Source: CAJINA01 sp964636125 (GTDB lineage: Bacteria > Desulfobacterota > Desulfobacteria > Desulfobacterales > CAJINA01). From it: DNA of 64,000 bases. The translations under genes were made by a program, and so were the position numbers. The notes beneath the pieces were generated by a model. It saw nothing but the letters and a program-made list of their open reading frames with translations. It was not told where the DNA came from and did not search any database. The stretch's first letter is position 1, and every line of letters starts with the position of its first letter. The stretch is from the NCBI GenBank assembly GCA_964636125.1, contig CAZWPX010000020.1, positions 1-64,000 of the forward strand, in the 5' to 3' direction. Shown one piece after another: positions 1-8,130 of this stretch.

Positions 1-84
1 AATGTCATAAAATAGTGAAAGCAGGGCTACTATGACAAATCCAAACAAAGTCATTATGATGGCAGCTTTATATTGAATCTTCAT
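1..84 (-). CDS. N-terminus of a membrane protein, cut by the window edge
   Basis: Reading leftwards from an ATG at 84, 28 codons stay open to base 1. The peptide begins MKIQYKAAIIMTLFGF and is a short basic start followed by one long hydrophobic helix, as in the first membrane segment of sensor kinases, chemotaxis receptors or HD-GYP proteins. The family cannot be decided from 28 residues. The ribosome binding site is weak (AGTGA). The codons are AT-rich compared with the efflux operon to its right. Confidence 0.5.
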   Translation of the reverse strand, partial: MKIQYKAAIIMTLFGFVIVALLSLFYDI

Positions 85-140
85 AAATTTCACTATAATT
101 GATCCATTGATCAAACACAAGATGTTGTGTATCGGGAAAA

Positions 141-306
141 CTTAGGGTTCGCGCAAAAATAACTTCACATTTTCAAAGCCCAACCATCTCAAGCAGTGGC
201 GTTGCAAAAATACGAAATATGCCCGATATTTCTTAATTTTTGCGCCTTGCTTATTGAGCGCTTGAACCCTGAAAATTTGCGAACTTATTTTTGCGCGAAC
301 CCTTAG
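141..306. mobile_element. MITE-like element with 26-bp terminal inverted repeats
   Basis: The ends 141-166 and 281-306 are inverted copies. The left arm starts CTTAGGGTTCGCGCAAAAAT and the right arm reads the same inward with about two differences over 26 bases. The 114-bp interior codes for nothing convincing and repeats fragments of the arm (for example TTTTTGCGC near 236-244). This is the design of a non-autonomous miniature transposable element. No clear target-site duplication was seen. The arms share their outer bases with those of the palindromic element at 7945-8130. Confidence 0.65.
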
Positions 307-353
307 CGTCCTGTCCTTCTGAATACTTTGTTGGCGAAAATTCACCCTGCGGA

Positions 354-3300
354 TTATTTTCTGCCGTCGTTTGTTACCATGATGAAGATAAGGGGGATAA
401 AGAGCAGTGTTAAAAAAGTACCGACAATGAGGCCACCGATTGCCACGGCGCCGAGGGGTGCCAGCCGTTCAAGTCCAATGGCCGATCCCAGGGCAACCGG
501 CAGCATGCCTGCGGCCACGGCAAAGGCGGTCATCAGTACCGGCCGGGTACGAATGCGGATCGATTCGAGCATGGCCTCTTTTTTGTCCAGGCCTTCCGCC
601 ATCTTTTCCTGGGCAAAATGAATGAGGAGAATGGCATTATTGACGATGATGCCGGAGAGAAGGATAAAGCCCATCATAGCCGGCATGGAGACATGATAAT
701 CGAGGATGAGGTTCGTCCAGGACGCTCCGATAATGGTCAGCGGAATGGAAAGGACAATCATGATGGCCACCTTGATACTGTCAAACAGGGCAATCAGGGT
801 GAAAAAGATGAGAATCACCGCAAAGCCGATGGCAGTGACCATCCTCCCGGATGCGCTTTTAAACTGTTTGATATCCCCGCTCTGCTCCAGGGTCACTGAC
901 CGGGGCAGCTGCGACCCGGCAAATGCCTTCTGGAAATCATCCATGATATGGGAAATGGCGGCCTTTTCTCTGGATCCATAGACATTCAGGGTATAATTCA
1001 GGCCTTCCCGGGTGATGATCCCCGGTTCCTGCTCGCTCTTAATAGAAGCGATGGCCGCAAGGGGGATTTTACCCTTAGGGGAGTCAAGCAGGGTGGCTTG
1101 CAGGATATCCACACTGTCCCGCTGCCTGGCAGGCAGCCAGACACGCACACCAAAATCAACACTGTTCTGCAGGGGCAAGGAGGCAACCAGCGCGCCCCGT
1201 AAAACAGCCTGCAATTGCCCGGCGATATCTGCACTTTTGAGACCGTACATTGCAGCCCGGGCCTGATCGATTTCAAGGTTATACACGGTCTTATCATTGT
1301 CCCAGGTCCTGGCAACAGAGACGAGACCCCTGGTTTTATAGAGCGCTTTTTCCACCAGGTCGCCGGCTGTTTCCAGATCAGCAAAGCTTGGGCTGGAGAG
1401 TGTCACATCAATACTTGCCCGGATACTTGCCATGGCCGTCGCCCCGTAATCCACCACCTCAAGGCTCTTGATATTATCAATGCGGGCCAAAAGCGGCCGC
1501 AGCCGATGTTCAATCTCCCAGATGGACTCATCCCGCTCATAACGATTCACATAGGTGGCGGTAATGGCAATATGATCCGTACTGCTGCCGCTTCCGATAC
1601 TGAGCACCCCCGGTTCACTGCCGATGGCTGAAGAGAGGCGGAGCAGGGGGCCGTTTTCGGACAGGATTGTATTCACCTCTTTAACGATGCGCTGGCTGGC
1701 CTCGATGGGCAGATTTGGGTCTGTGACGATATTGACTTTAACACCGCCGGTATCCATGGGGGGCATCAGTTCCTGCCCCACCGTGGGCATTACGCCCCGC
1801 ACACTGATCACAAAGAGCAGGGCCAGGCAGAAAAAATAGGCTGCGGTCACAATTTTGCTCCGTAAAGCCAGGCTGACAGCTGTGGAAAAAAAAGAGCGTA
1901 TCTGATCAATGACAAAACCGGTTATACGGTTGAAAAAATTTTCCAGGCGCAGCACCCAGGGCTGCTCCAGGGTCAATATCTTCATCGAGAGCAAGGGTAC
2001 GGCTGTGATGGAAATAGCATAGGAGGCCGTGAGTGCCAGGAGCAGGGTTCCCACCAGGGGACGGAATATGGTCTGGGGGTAGCCGCCGACAAAAAGGATG
2101 GGGGCCAGGGCAATCATCGTGGTGATGGTGCCGGAAAGATCGGCAAACATGATCTCCCTGGTGCCTGCGATGACCGACTTTTTGATGTCTTTCCCGCCTT
2201 CTTTATAATGGCGCTCAATGTTTTCCATGACCACCACCGTGTCATCAAGCAGCAAGCCAAGGGCCAGAATAATACCGGTCAGGGTGACCACATTAAATTC
2301 GATGCCCACCATCCACATCAGGGCAATGGTGGTGGCGTAGACCACCGGAATGGTGGCAAGGACAACCAGCACCTGGCGGAAACTGGCCAGAAAGAAGAAG
2401 ACCACGAGGGTGGACATGATGATGGCGTCCCGCAGTGATTCGAACATATTCTCGGTACTCTGGACAATGGTATCTTTCTGGGTGTCCGTGATCTCAAAGC
2501 GCAGGTTCGGATATTGCCGCTTTATTTTCTCAAGCGTCTCCTCAACCCGGGCAATCGTGTTGAGTACATCGGCATTGAGTCCACGCTGAACCGAAAGGGC
2601 TATGGATTCACGCCCATTGCCGTAGTAACCGGAACTGTTTTCATAATGGCCGAAATAGATGTCGCTCACATCACCCAGCCGTACATCCGGTGTCAGCCGC
2701 AGGTCACGCAGGCCCCGCACAGTCTCCTCTTTGCCGGGAGACTTTAAGAGGTAACGGTTTTTCTCATTGCTGATAAAACCAATGGCGTAGTCTTTATTAT
2801 TACTCTGCAAAGTTGCCAGCACCGCGGCAAGACCAAGCCCGTATTGATCCAGCCCGGCCTTGTCAATGATAATCTGCACCTCTTTTTTATAGCTGCCGAA
2901 GATGTCGACATTGGCCACACCGGAAGTCTTGAGCAGCTCATGGCGCAGCGCGTTTTCAGCAAACTGGCGAATATCAGACAGGGGGATTGAATCGGAACTG
3001 ATGCCGATAACCACAATGGGTGCTGTGGCGGCAGAAATTTTATGGACCTGCGGTTCCTTGATATCCGGCGGCAGTGCGGAGCGAATCTTGTTCATGGAAT
3101 TGGTGACATCGCTGGCGGCCATATCCAGATCTTTGCTGTATTCAAACTCGGCCCGGATAACAGAAACCTCATCGATGGTGGTTGAAAAGACCCTGCGGAT
3201 CTTATCCAGGCTGTAGAGTTCCTCTTCCACGGGTACAGCAACGTTGGCCGCCAGGGTCTTGGCAGAACCGCCGGGCTGGATAATAACCACGGCAATCTCC

Positions 3301-3434
3301 GGGTAGTTCGACTCTGGAAAGAGTTTCCGATCAACCTTCTGATAGCCGGCAATGCCCAGAAAAACAAAGAGGGCCAGAAAGGAATAGATGAAATAGGGCC
3401 GCTGCAGGAGGCGCTCTATAAAACTGCTATTCAT
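354..3434 (-). CDS. RND-family efflux pump, inner-membrane subunit (AcrB/HAE1-like)
   Basis: This 1026-residue protein is a proton-driven exporter of drugs or hydrophobic compounds in the inner membrane, working with the adaptor and outer-membrane channel encoded just upstream. It has the usual RND layout: one N-terminal membrane helix, a large periplasmic loop, a central membrane block, a second loop and a C-terminal membrane block. The fourth-helix relay motif is visible as GLLLDDTVVVMEN, with paired aspartates as in hydrophobe/amphiphile exporters. An ATG further upstream (3467) is possible, but the ATG at 3434 has a GGGAG site and overlaps the adaptor stop codon by 8 bases, which suits translational coupling. 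The substrate cannot be read from the sequence. Confidence 0.93.
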   Translation of the reverse strand: MNSSFIERLLQRPYFIYSFLALFVFLGIAGYQKVDRKLFPESNYPEIAVVIIQPGGSAKTLAANVAVPVEEELYSLDKIRRVFSTTIDEVSVIRAEFEYSKDLDMAASDVTNSMNKIRSALPPDIKEPQVHKISAATAPIVVIGISSDSIPLSDIRQFAENALRHELLKTSGVANVDIFGSYKKEVQIIIDKAGLDQYGLGLAAVLATLQSNNKDYAIGFISNEKNRYLLKSPGKEETVRGLRDLRLTPDVRLGDVSDIYFGHYENSSGYYGNGRESIALSVQRGLNADVLNTIARVEETLEKIKRQYPNLRFEITDTQKDTIVQSTENMFESLRDAIIMSTLVVFFFLASFRQVLVVLATIPVVYATTIALMWMVGIEFNVVTLTGIILALGLLLDDTVVVMENIERHYKEGGKDIKKSVIAGTREIMFADLSGTITTMIALAPILFVGGYPQTIFRPLVGTLLLALTASYAISITAVPLLSMKILTLEQPWVLRLENFFNRITGFVIDQIRSFFSTAVSLALRSKIVTAAYFFCLALLFVISVRGVMPTVGQELMPPMDTGGVKVNIVTDPNLPIEASQRIVKEVNTILSENGPLLRLSSAIGSEPGVLSIGSGSSTDHIAITATYVNRYERDESIWEIEHRLRPLLARIDNIKSLEVVDYGATAMASIRASIDVTLSSPSFADLETAGDLVEKALYKTRGLVSVARTWDNDKTVYNLEIDQARAAMYGLKSADIAGQLQAVLRGALVASLPLQNSVDFGVRVWLPARQRDSVDILQATLLDSPKGKIPLAAIASIKSEQEPGIITREGLNYTLNVYGSREKAAISHIMDDFQKAFAGSQLPRSVTLEQSGDIKQFKSASGRMVTAIGFAVILIFFTLIALFDSIKVAIMIVLSIPLTIIGASWTNLILDYHVSMPAMMGFILLSGIIVNNAILLIHFAQEKMAEGLDKKEAMLESIRIRTRPVLMTAFAVAAGMLPVALGSAIGLERLAPLGAVAIGGLIVGTFLTLLFIPLIFIMVTNDGRK

Positions 3435-4497
3435 GCGCGTCGCTCCCGTGAACCAGGACATTATCATAGCTGGGCAACTGACTCAGCTTTGCCTCTGCCG
3501 CCACAGCCACTGGCGCGGTTGGACAGGGCTCAATGAGGGCGTGGTTTCTGTTTTCGGCAATAACGCTCACCGGAAAAGAGGTAAATTTGCCGTTTGCATG
3601 GACCATGACCCGGGCTCCCTCCTTTTCCCGGAGAAGTGCGTCAAGGGGCACCGTGCAGCCGGTCTCTGCGAAAGTGAGCACATCAATGGTGAGATAACTG
3701 TTGTTCGGCAGGTCCAGCGGTATATCGACGTCAACTTCGGCAACCGCAAGGCCGTTGGCAGCATCACTGTAGAGCGTGATGACCCGACCCATTAGGCGGC
3801 CCTTTAGAAACACCGCCTGCCCGGTCCTGATTGCAAAATCCCCGGGCACATAACTGAAGGTGAGTTTTTGCCCTGGAGAATTGATGGAAAGCAGTGGCCG
3901 GCCCGGGCTGGCAAGGTCTCCAGTGCGTGAAAAGATGGTACCGACAGTCCCGTCAAAAGGGGCCTTGAGGTTGAGGTAACTGAGCTGAACTTCAAGGGCG
4001 GTGATCTTCTGCCGCGTAGCTTCAAAACTGGCCTGTTTAGCCGCATAGGCTACTTCCGAGGATTCAAACTTCTCCCGGGACAGACCGCCCACTTTAAAAA
4101 GATCCCGGTTGCGTTCATGGAGGCTCCCGGTATATTGGACATCTTTTTCCTGGGCCTTCAGGCTCGCCTGCAGGGCCTGGATGCTTGCAGTAATTTCCTG
4201 GTCATCAATCTGGATCAGCAGGTCACCCTCTTTGACAGGCTGGTTTTCCCTGACCAGAACCGCTTTTATCCGGCCGCTCAGCTTGGAAGAAATTCCGGCA
4301 GTCTCACGGGCGGTGAGACGTGCAAGAAAAGGACGGGTCTGTTCCAGTCGTTGAATTGTCGCCGGAACGACTTTCACCTGATAGGTCAAAGGCGTCGGGG
4401 TAGCGGCATTCTCTATACTCTGCCTGCGTTTCTTAAGGAGCATGGCCGCACTGCCAAACAGGGCAAGGATCAGCAGCAATATAATAACTTTCTTCAT
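3427..4497 (-). CDS. RND periplasmic adaptor (membrane fusion protein)
   Basis: This 356-residue protein links the inner-membrane pump to the outer-membrane channel. It begins with a basic N-terminus and a hydrophobic segment (LLLILALFGSAAMLL), acting as a signal anchor. Around residues 60-110 is a biotinyl/lipoyl-like half motif (ISSKLSGRIKAVLV, then VKEGDLLIQID). An alpha-helical hairpin with many Gln, Glu and Lys follows, then the second lipoyl half (LNLKAPFDGTVGTIF) and beta-barrel segments. Its ATG overlaps the TolC-gene stop as ATGA, and its own end overlaps the pump gene, so the three are co-translated. Confidence 0.92.
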   Translation of the reverse strand: MKKVIILLLILALFGSAAMLLKKRRQSIENAATPTPLTYQVKVVPATIQRLEQTRPFLARLTARETAGISSKLSGRIKAVLVRENQPVKEGDLLIQIDDQEITASIQALQASLKAQEKDVQYTGSLHERNRDLFKVGGLSREKFESSEVAYAAKQASFEATRQKITALEVQLSYLNLKAPFDGTVGTIFSRTGDLASPGRPLLSINSPGQKLTFSYVPGDFAIRTGQAVFLKGRLMGRVITLYSDAANGLAVAEVDVDIPLDLPNNSYLTIDVLTFAETGCTVPLDALLREKEGARVMVHANGKFTSFPVSVIAENRNHALIEPCPTAPVAVAAEAKLSQLPSYDNVLVHGSDAHE

Positions 4498-5831
4498 TTA
4501 TTTTCTCCGTTCTCCAGCAGGTAGTCCAGATAAAAGCAGGCATTCCGGTAGGTATATCGGGCCGCAATAGAGCGACCCAGGGCCAGTTGATTACGGGCCT
4601 TTGCAAAGAGCAGGTCATTCAAATCCGTGGCGCCCTTATCAAAACGGGTCTGCTCAATAATCTCAGTCTCACTGGTCAGGGCAAGCTCGGTCTCGGCTGA
4701 GTGAAACGCATCCATGGCCATCTCGATGTTTGTGATTGCTTCACTCAGGGACCGCTTGATTTCAAGCTCTGTTTTTAACCGCTCCCGCAGGCTTTGCTGC
4801 CTGCGTATGGCCGCCATTTGGCGAGCTGTCTTACGGCTGCCAAAATCAAAAACTGTCCATTTCAGATTCACACCTGCCTGCCAGACTTCCTGATTGTGCC
4901 AGTCACCCTCATTGAGGTTGGAACTGTCATTGGGGCCAAAATTCTGTCCATAAAAACTATTAAAGAATACCTGGGGGTAATAGGCTGCCTTACTTTTCTC
5001 AATAAGCCGGACCTTTTTTTGGACGTCCAGGGTGGCCGAACGGTATCGTTCGAGTTCCTGAATCTCCTTGTTGGGCCCAGTCTCGCCGGGAGCCAGCATC
5101 TCCACGGAGAAATTTTCCAGGGCGGTAACCGTGTCTATGTTGATCAAACTGGCCAGACCGGCCTGCATGATCCTGATATTGCCACTGACCTGCTTGGTTT
5201 TAACCCTGGCATTTTCAAGGTCAGCCGCGGCTTTGAGCTTTTCCACCCGGGCCTTTTTCCCAAGCTTGACCTCAAAGGCAATGGTATCATGAAGCCCCTG
5301 CAATGCCATGTGATACTCCCTTAGGGCCTCTTTTTGTACCTGCAGGGAAAGGATCTTCACATACAACGTTTTCACATTATAAATGAGCTGCTCCCGGCTC
5401 AGTTTTATAGCCGCTCCAGCCATCTCTTTTTCCAGGGCCGCAATCTCCACTGAGCGTTGCTGGGCAAAGCCGGTGAAAAGCGGTACCTCATACATAATGC
5501 CGGTGGCAAAGAGATCCTGGGTGGTGGGAACCGCCGTGGGATCCTTGAAGATTGATGCCGGGGTCAAGGGTGCCAGGGTTCGCGGCAGATTGTAATGGCC
5601 ATAGGCAGCCACCACGTCAATCTTTCCAAAATTCTGTGATTTTTTCCCGCTCAAGTCTCCTTCGCTCAAGGCCCGATTCATCTGCTGTCGTTGCAGATCA
5701 GGGTTATTTTTAAGCGCCAGGGCAACAGCCTCTTCAATGGTCAGCCCACTGCTCACTCCGGGAAGAAATGCAATAACGGCCTGGCTCAACAGGCCAAGAA
5801 TCAAAAATTTTGTTATCCGGGTTCTTTTCAT
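4494..5831 (-). CDS. TolC-like outer-membrane efflux protein
   Basis: This is the outer-membrane channel of the tripartite pump (445 residues). The chosen ATG at 5831 starts a clear signal peptide (MKRTRITKFLILGLL, cleavage near VSSG). The earlier in-frame start at 5933 would add 34 residues with no signal and overlap the regulator gene, so it is unlikely. The mature part opens with LTIEEAVALALKNNPDL, the conserved start of the OEP repeat, and has two long coiled-coil repeats. Its stop codon overlaps the adaptor start (ATGA). Confidence 0.9.
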   Translation of the reverse strand: MKRTRITKFLILGLLSQAVIAFLPGVSSGLTIEEAVALALKNNPDLQRQQMNRALSEGDLSGKKSQNFGKIDVVAAYGHYNLPRTLAPLTPASIFKDPTAVPTTQDLFATGIMYEVPLFTGFAQQRSVEIAALEKEMAGAAIKLSREQLIYNVKTLYVKILSLQVQKEALREYHMALQGLHDTIAFEVKLGKKARVEKLKAAADLENARVKTKQVSGNIRIMQAGLASLINIDTVTALENFSVEMLAPGETGPNKEIQELERYRSATLDVQKKVRLIEKSKAAYYPQVFFNSFYGQNFGPNDSSNLNEGDWHNQEVWQAGVNLKWTVFDFGSRKTARQMAAIRRQQSLRERLKTELEIKRSLSEAITNIEMAMDAFHSAETELALTSETEIIEQTRFDKGATDLNDLLFAKARNQLALGRSIAARYTYRNACFYLDYLLENGENK

Positions 5832-5895
5832 AGATACACGCAACACCTGTTGTTTGGCTCTCTTGGATAAGCCAAGCCTGAACCAAATCTGAGCG

Positions 5896-6567
5896 TCAAT
5901 CCTTCTGGTTATTATTTTTGTGAGAACCCTCAACTGCCCTGTTCTCAGGTCCTGTAAGGCCCTTCAAAAGTATCCTGACAATCATCTTTGTATAGGCCTC
6001 TATATTGACCGCTTCATAACTGCCGGCTGTGACCTTTTCCATGACCGGCGCAAAGAGAAAACGGGAGGCCATAAGAGAGGTAAGCATGGGAGCAAGAGAG
6101 GTCGGAGGAATAAATTTTCCGCTTTCTGCGGCATACGGCTGGCAGACCTCCCGGTTTATGATCGCAACCATCTGCCTGGCCCAACCAGCTTTATGTTCAA
6201 CAATTTCAGGGTCATCGTGGGGAAGTTCACTAATGGTAATTATCAAAGCGTCGCGCTCCGCATCAAAATAGCTGACGGCACCGGCAATAAATCGTTCAAG
6301 CTTGGCGTGTAAGGCACCCGCGCCGGCCAGATTCTCTCCGGCAATGGCCAGATATCCCGAAAAAAAACTGTCAAGAATCTCCTTAAGCAGCCCTTTTTTA
6401 CTGCCAAAGAAATAATTGACCATCGAGAGGTTTACCCCTGCTTCGGCAGCCAGTTCACGCATGCCGGTCCCTGCAAATCCATGGCGGGCAAACAGAGAAA
6501 CGGCGGTCTGGAGAATCCGTTCTTTTGAATCCGGTTTTTGTTGTTTTGTGTCGATAGGCTTTTTCAT
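5896..6567 (-). CDS. TetR-family repressor of the efflux operon
   Basis: This 223-residue regulator has an N-terminal helix-turn-helix at about residues 15-60 (ILQTAVSLFARHGFAGTG, then MVNYFFGSKKGLLKE) and a variable ligand domain. It is the first gene of the efflux operon, with 64 bases to the TolC start. The ATG at 6567 is preferred because it has an AGGTG site. A TTG at 6585 would place the operator inside the coding region. It probably represses its own operon through the palindrome at 6582-6597 and is released by a pump substrate; that role is inferred from position. Confidence 0.88.
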   Translation of the reverse strand: MKKPIDTKQQKPDSKERILQTAVSLFARHGFAGTGMRELAAEAGVNLSMVNYFFGSKKGLLKEILDSFFSGYLAIAGENLAGAGALHAKLERFIAGAVSYFDAERDALIITISELPHDDPEIVEHKAGWARQMVAIINREVCQPYAAESGKFIPPTSLAPMLTSLMASRFLFAPVMEKVTAGSYEAVNIEAYTKMIVRILLKGLTGPENRAVEGSHKNNNQKD

Positions 6568-6581
6568 CCCGGCCACCTTGA

Positions 6582-6597
6582 TCAAACGTTCGTTTAA
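6582..6597. promoter_or_regulatory. Candidate TetR operator
   Basis: TCAAACG-TT-CGTTTAA is an inverted repeat (6 of 7 positions pair) with a 2-base spacer, lying 15 bases upstream of the TetR start codon. Size and position fit an autoregulatory operator of this family. Confidence 0.5.
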
Positions 6598-6936
6598 TTT
6601 TATAAAAAATATTCATCTATCAGGTATATGTCAACCTCATCAGCAACCTTACCCTCTGTTAAGGCCATATATATGCTGTCAAATCTCTCTGGATGCCCAG
6701 TTTTCATTAAAACAAATGCCAATTCTGCCCAAGGCGTTCAGACTGATAAACAAACTATCATTACCGGGAAGCTGTTCAACCTTTGATCTTTAAACCATTG
6801 TGATGTACACTCGGCAGGAAAAATAGGCCCCAGTTTCTAACCTGACATGTGGCCCTAAAACTGGGGTCAGGTCACAATGGGAAAATGTGTACGGCAGTTT
6901 TCCGATTCAAAAAGTCGGCTCATCCTGAGGTACCAA
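6598..6936. other. Intergenic region between divergent genes, with a small inverted-repeat motif
   Basis: No gene was seen here. At 6828-6836 and 6858-6866 lie CCCCAGTTT and its inverted copy AAACTGGGG, interleaved with CCTGAC (6841-6846) and GTCAGG (6866-6871). The motif around AAACTGGGGTCAGGTCAC resembles, from memory, short repeats near REP-associated transposases in deltaproteobacteria, but no transposase gene is present. The stretch is more AT-rich than the flanking efflux genes. Confidence 0.35.
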
Positions 6937-7824
6937 ATGAAATCTAATGAAAAAATAACTCTTCAATGGCATGGCGCTGCCCATTATCATATATACTATA
7001 ATAATATAAGAATTGTTATTGATCCGCTATATACGCGGGCTCCTGCTGCTAAGCCAGTTTTAAATGTCTCGAATGAAGATGTAGATTCAATAGATTTTTT
7101 ACTTCTGACGCATGCACATGTCGATCATTCTTGGGACTTTCCTTATCTTGCATCGAAACATAAACCAGCTGCATATGTTCCGGAGAATTACTTAAACTAT
7201 CTGATTAAAAAGGAAAAAAAGTGGGGGCTCGACTTCGATTTTTCGAAGTTTCACGCATTAGATCAAATCAAGGGAGATTCTTTTCAAATAGCGGATATAA
7301 AGGTGACTCCATATCATATTGGAACGGAGAAGGTAGACTTTTCTGTGGTGTACCAATCGTTTATAAGGGGATTCAGACATATGTCCTTCAGCGTCTCACC
7401 CGCTGGAATTAAATTTTTGCTGTATCATTTACAAGGAAATTGTTTTGCTTTCCATTTTGACTTTCCAGTGGTCAACAAAACCATGCTTTTTTTTGGGAAT
7501 GTAACCGATCAAATTTTTGGTATGGAAAATGTAGAACAAGTAGATGTTTTAGCACTTCCTTATTGTCCTGCGAGTAAAGCGTGGTTAGAACATACGTTGT
7601 ATTTAATCGGTAGATTTAAGTCGGATGTTGTTCTTATCCATCACTATGATAATTTCTGGCATCCAATCACCCACCCCATGTATAGAAATCTGAAAGAATA
7701 TCGAAATCTTATTCTGCAAGCCTACCCAAAAGCGAGGTTGTACTTTTCAAAATTTATGCAGGAAGTTGATTTTTTAGAAGTTGCGGAATTCCCACCAGCC
7801 GGATCGAAATTTCATACCGAGTGA
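6937..7824 (+). CDS. Metallo-beta-lactamase-fold hydrolase
   Basis: The 295-residue product has the MBL-fold metal motif HAHVDH after a hydrophobic strand (IDFLLLTHAHVDHSWD), an early WHGAAHYHI strand typical of UlaG-like and related hydrolases, and later candidate metal ligands in the LIHHYDNFWHP region. The substrate is unknown. The ATG at 6937 follows a TGAGG site; the in-frame ATG at 6877 lacks one. The gene stands alone, is strikingly AT-rich against its neighbours and lies between two repeat elements, all consistent with recent acquisition. Confidence 0.75.
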   Translation: MKSNEKITLQWHGAAHYHIYYNNIRIVIDPLYTRAPAAKPVLNVSNEDVDSIDFLLLTHAHVDHSWDFPYLASKHKPAAYVPENYLNYLIKKEKKWGLDFDFSKFHALDQIKGDSFQIADIKVTPYHIGTEKVDFSVVYQSFIRGFRHMSFSVSPAGIKFLLYHLQGNCFAFHFDFPVVNKTMLFFGNVTDQIFGMENVEQVDVLALPYCPASKAWLEHTLYLIGRFKSDVVLIHHYDNFWHPITHPMYRNLKEYRNLILQAYPKARLYFSKFMQEVDFLEVAEFPPAGSKFHTE

Positions 7825-7908
7825 ATTTCCGCACGGATTGATATGTTGTTGAGCATAGCAGGACAGGCTCATCAGCATCCTGAAAGCAAACACATCGCCT
7901 CTATGCAC

Positions 7909-7932
7909 GGTTGGCATGGTTGGCATGGTTGG
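7909..7932. repeat. Short tandem repeat, 9-bp unit
   Basis: GGTTGGCAT is repeated twice and followed by GGTTGG, directly before the palindromic element. It is too short for a function to be assigned. Confidence 0.6.
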
Positions 7933-7944
7933 TTTAGCACCTGC

Positions 7945-8130
7945 TTAGGGCCGCGAAAAAAATGTTTTGTTCCAGAAGGCGCCCTGATTTGCTCCGGATT
8001 CTGACGATTTGAGGGCGAAAAGCCACAGTAATAGTGGTTCTATTTCGAGGACTTTTCAACTGAAGATCGTCAGAAGGCGGGGTGAATCCGGGATGCATAA
8101 TGGGATAAAACATTTTTTCCGGGGCCCTTA
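7945..8130. mobile_element. 186-bp imperfect palindromic element (MITE-like or structured RNA)
   Basis: The two halves are inverted copies. The outer arms 7945-7968 and 8107-8130 match at 21 of 24 positions. Further in, 7994-8008 and 8065-8079 match at 13 of 15 (core TTCTGACGAT / ATCGTCAGAA). Nested inside are GAAAAG (8017-8022) with CTTTTC (8052-8057) and a CCAC/GTGG hairpin. The right end overlaps the TAA stop of the GltS-type gene at 8128-8130. CACCT lies near both flanks (7938-7942 and 8131-8135) but not flush on the left. The rest of 7825-8127 holds no gene. Confidence 0.6.

Noticed and set aside
142..345. Small minus-strand open frame of 67 codons
   Set aside because: It is contained almost entirely in the MITE-like element and its inverted ends, and has no ribosome binding site.
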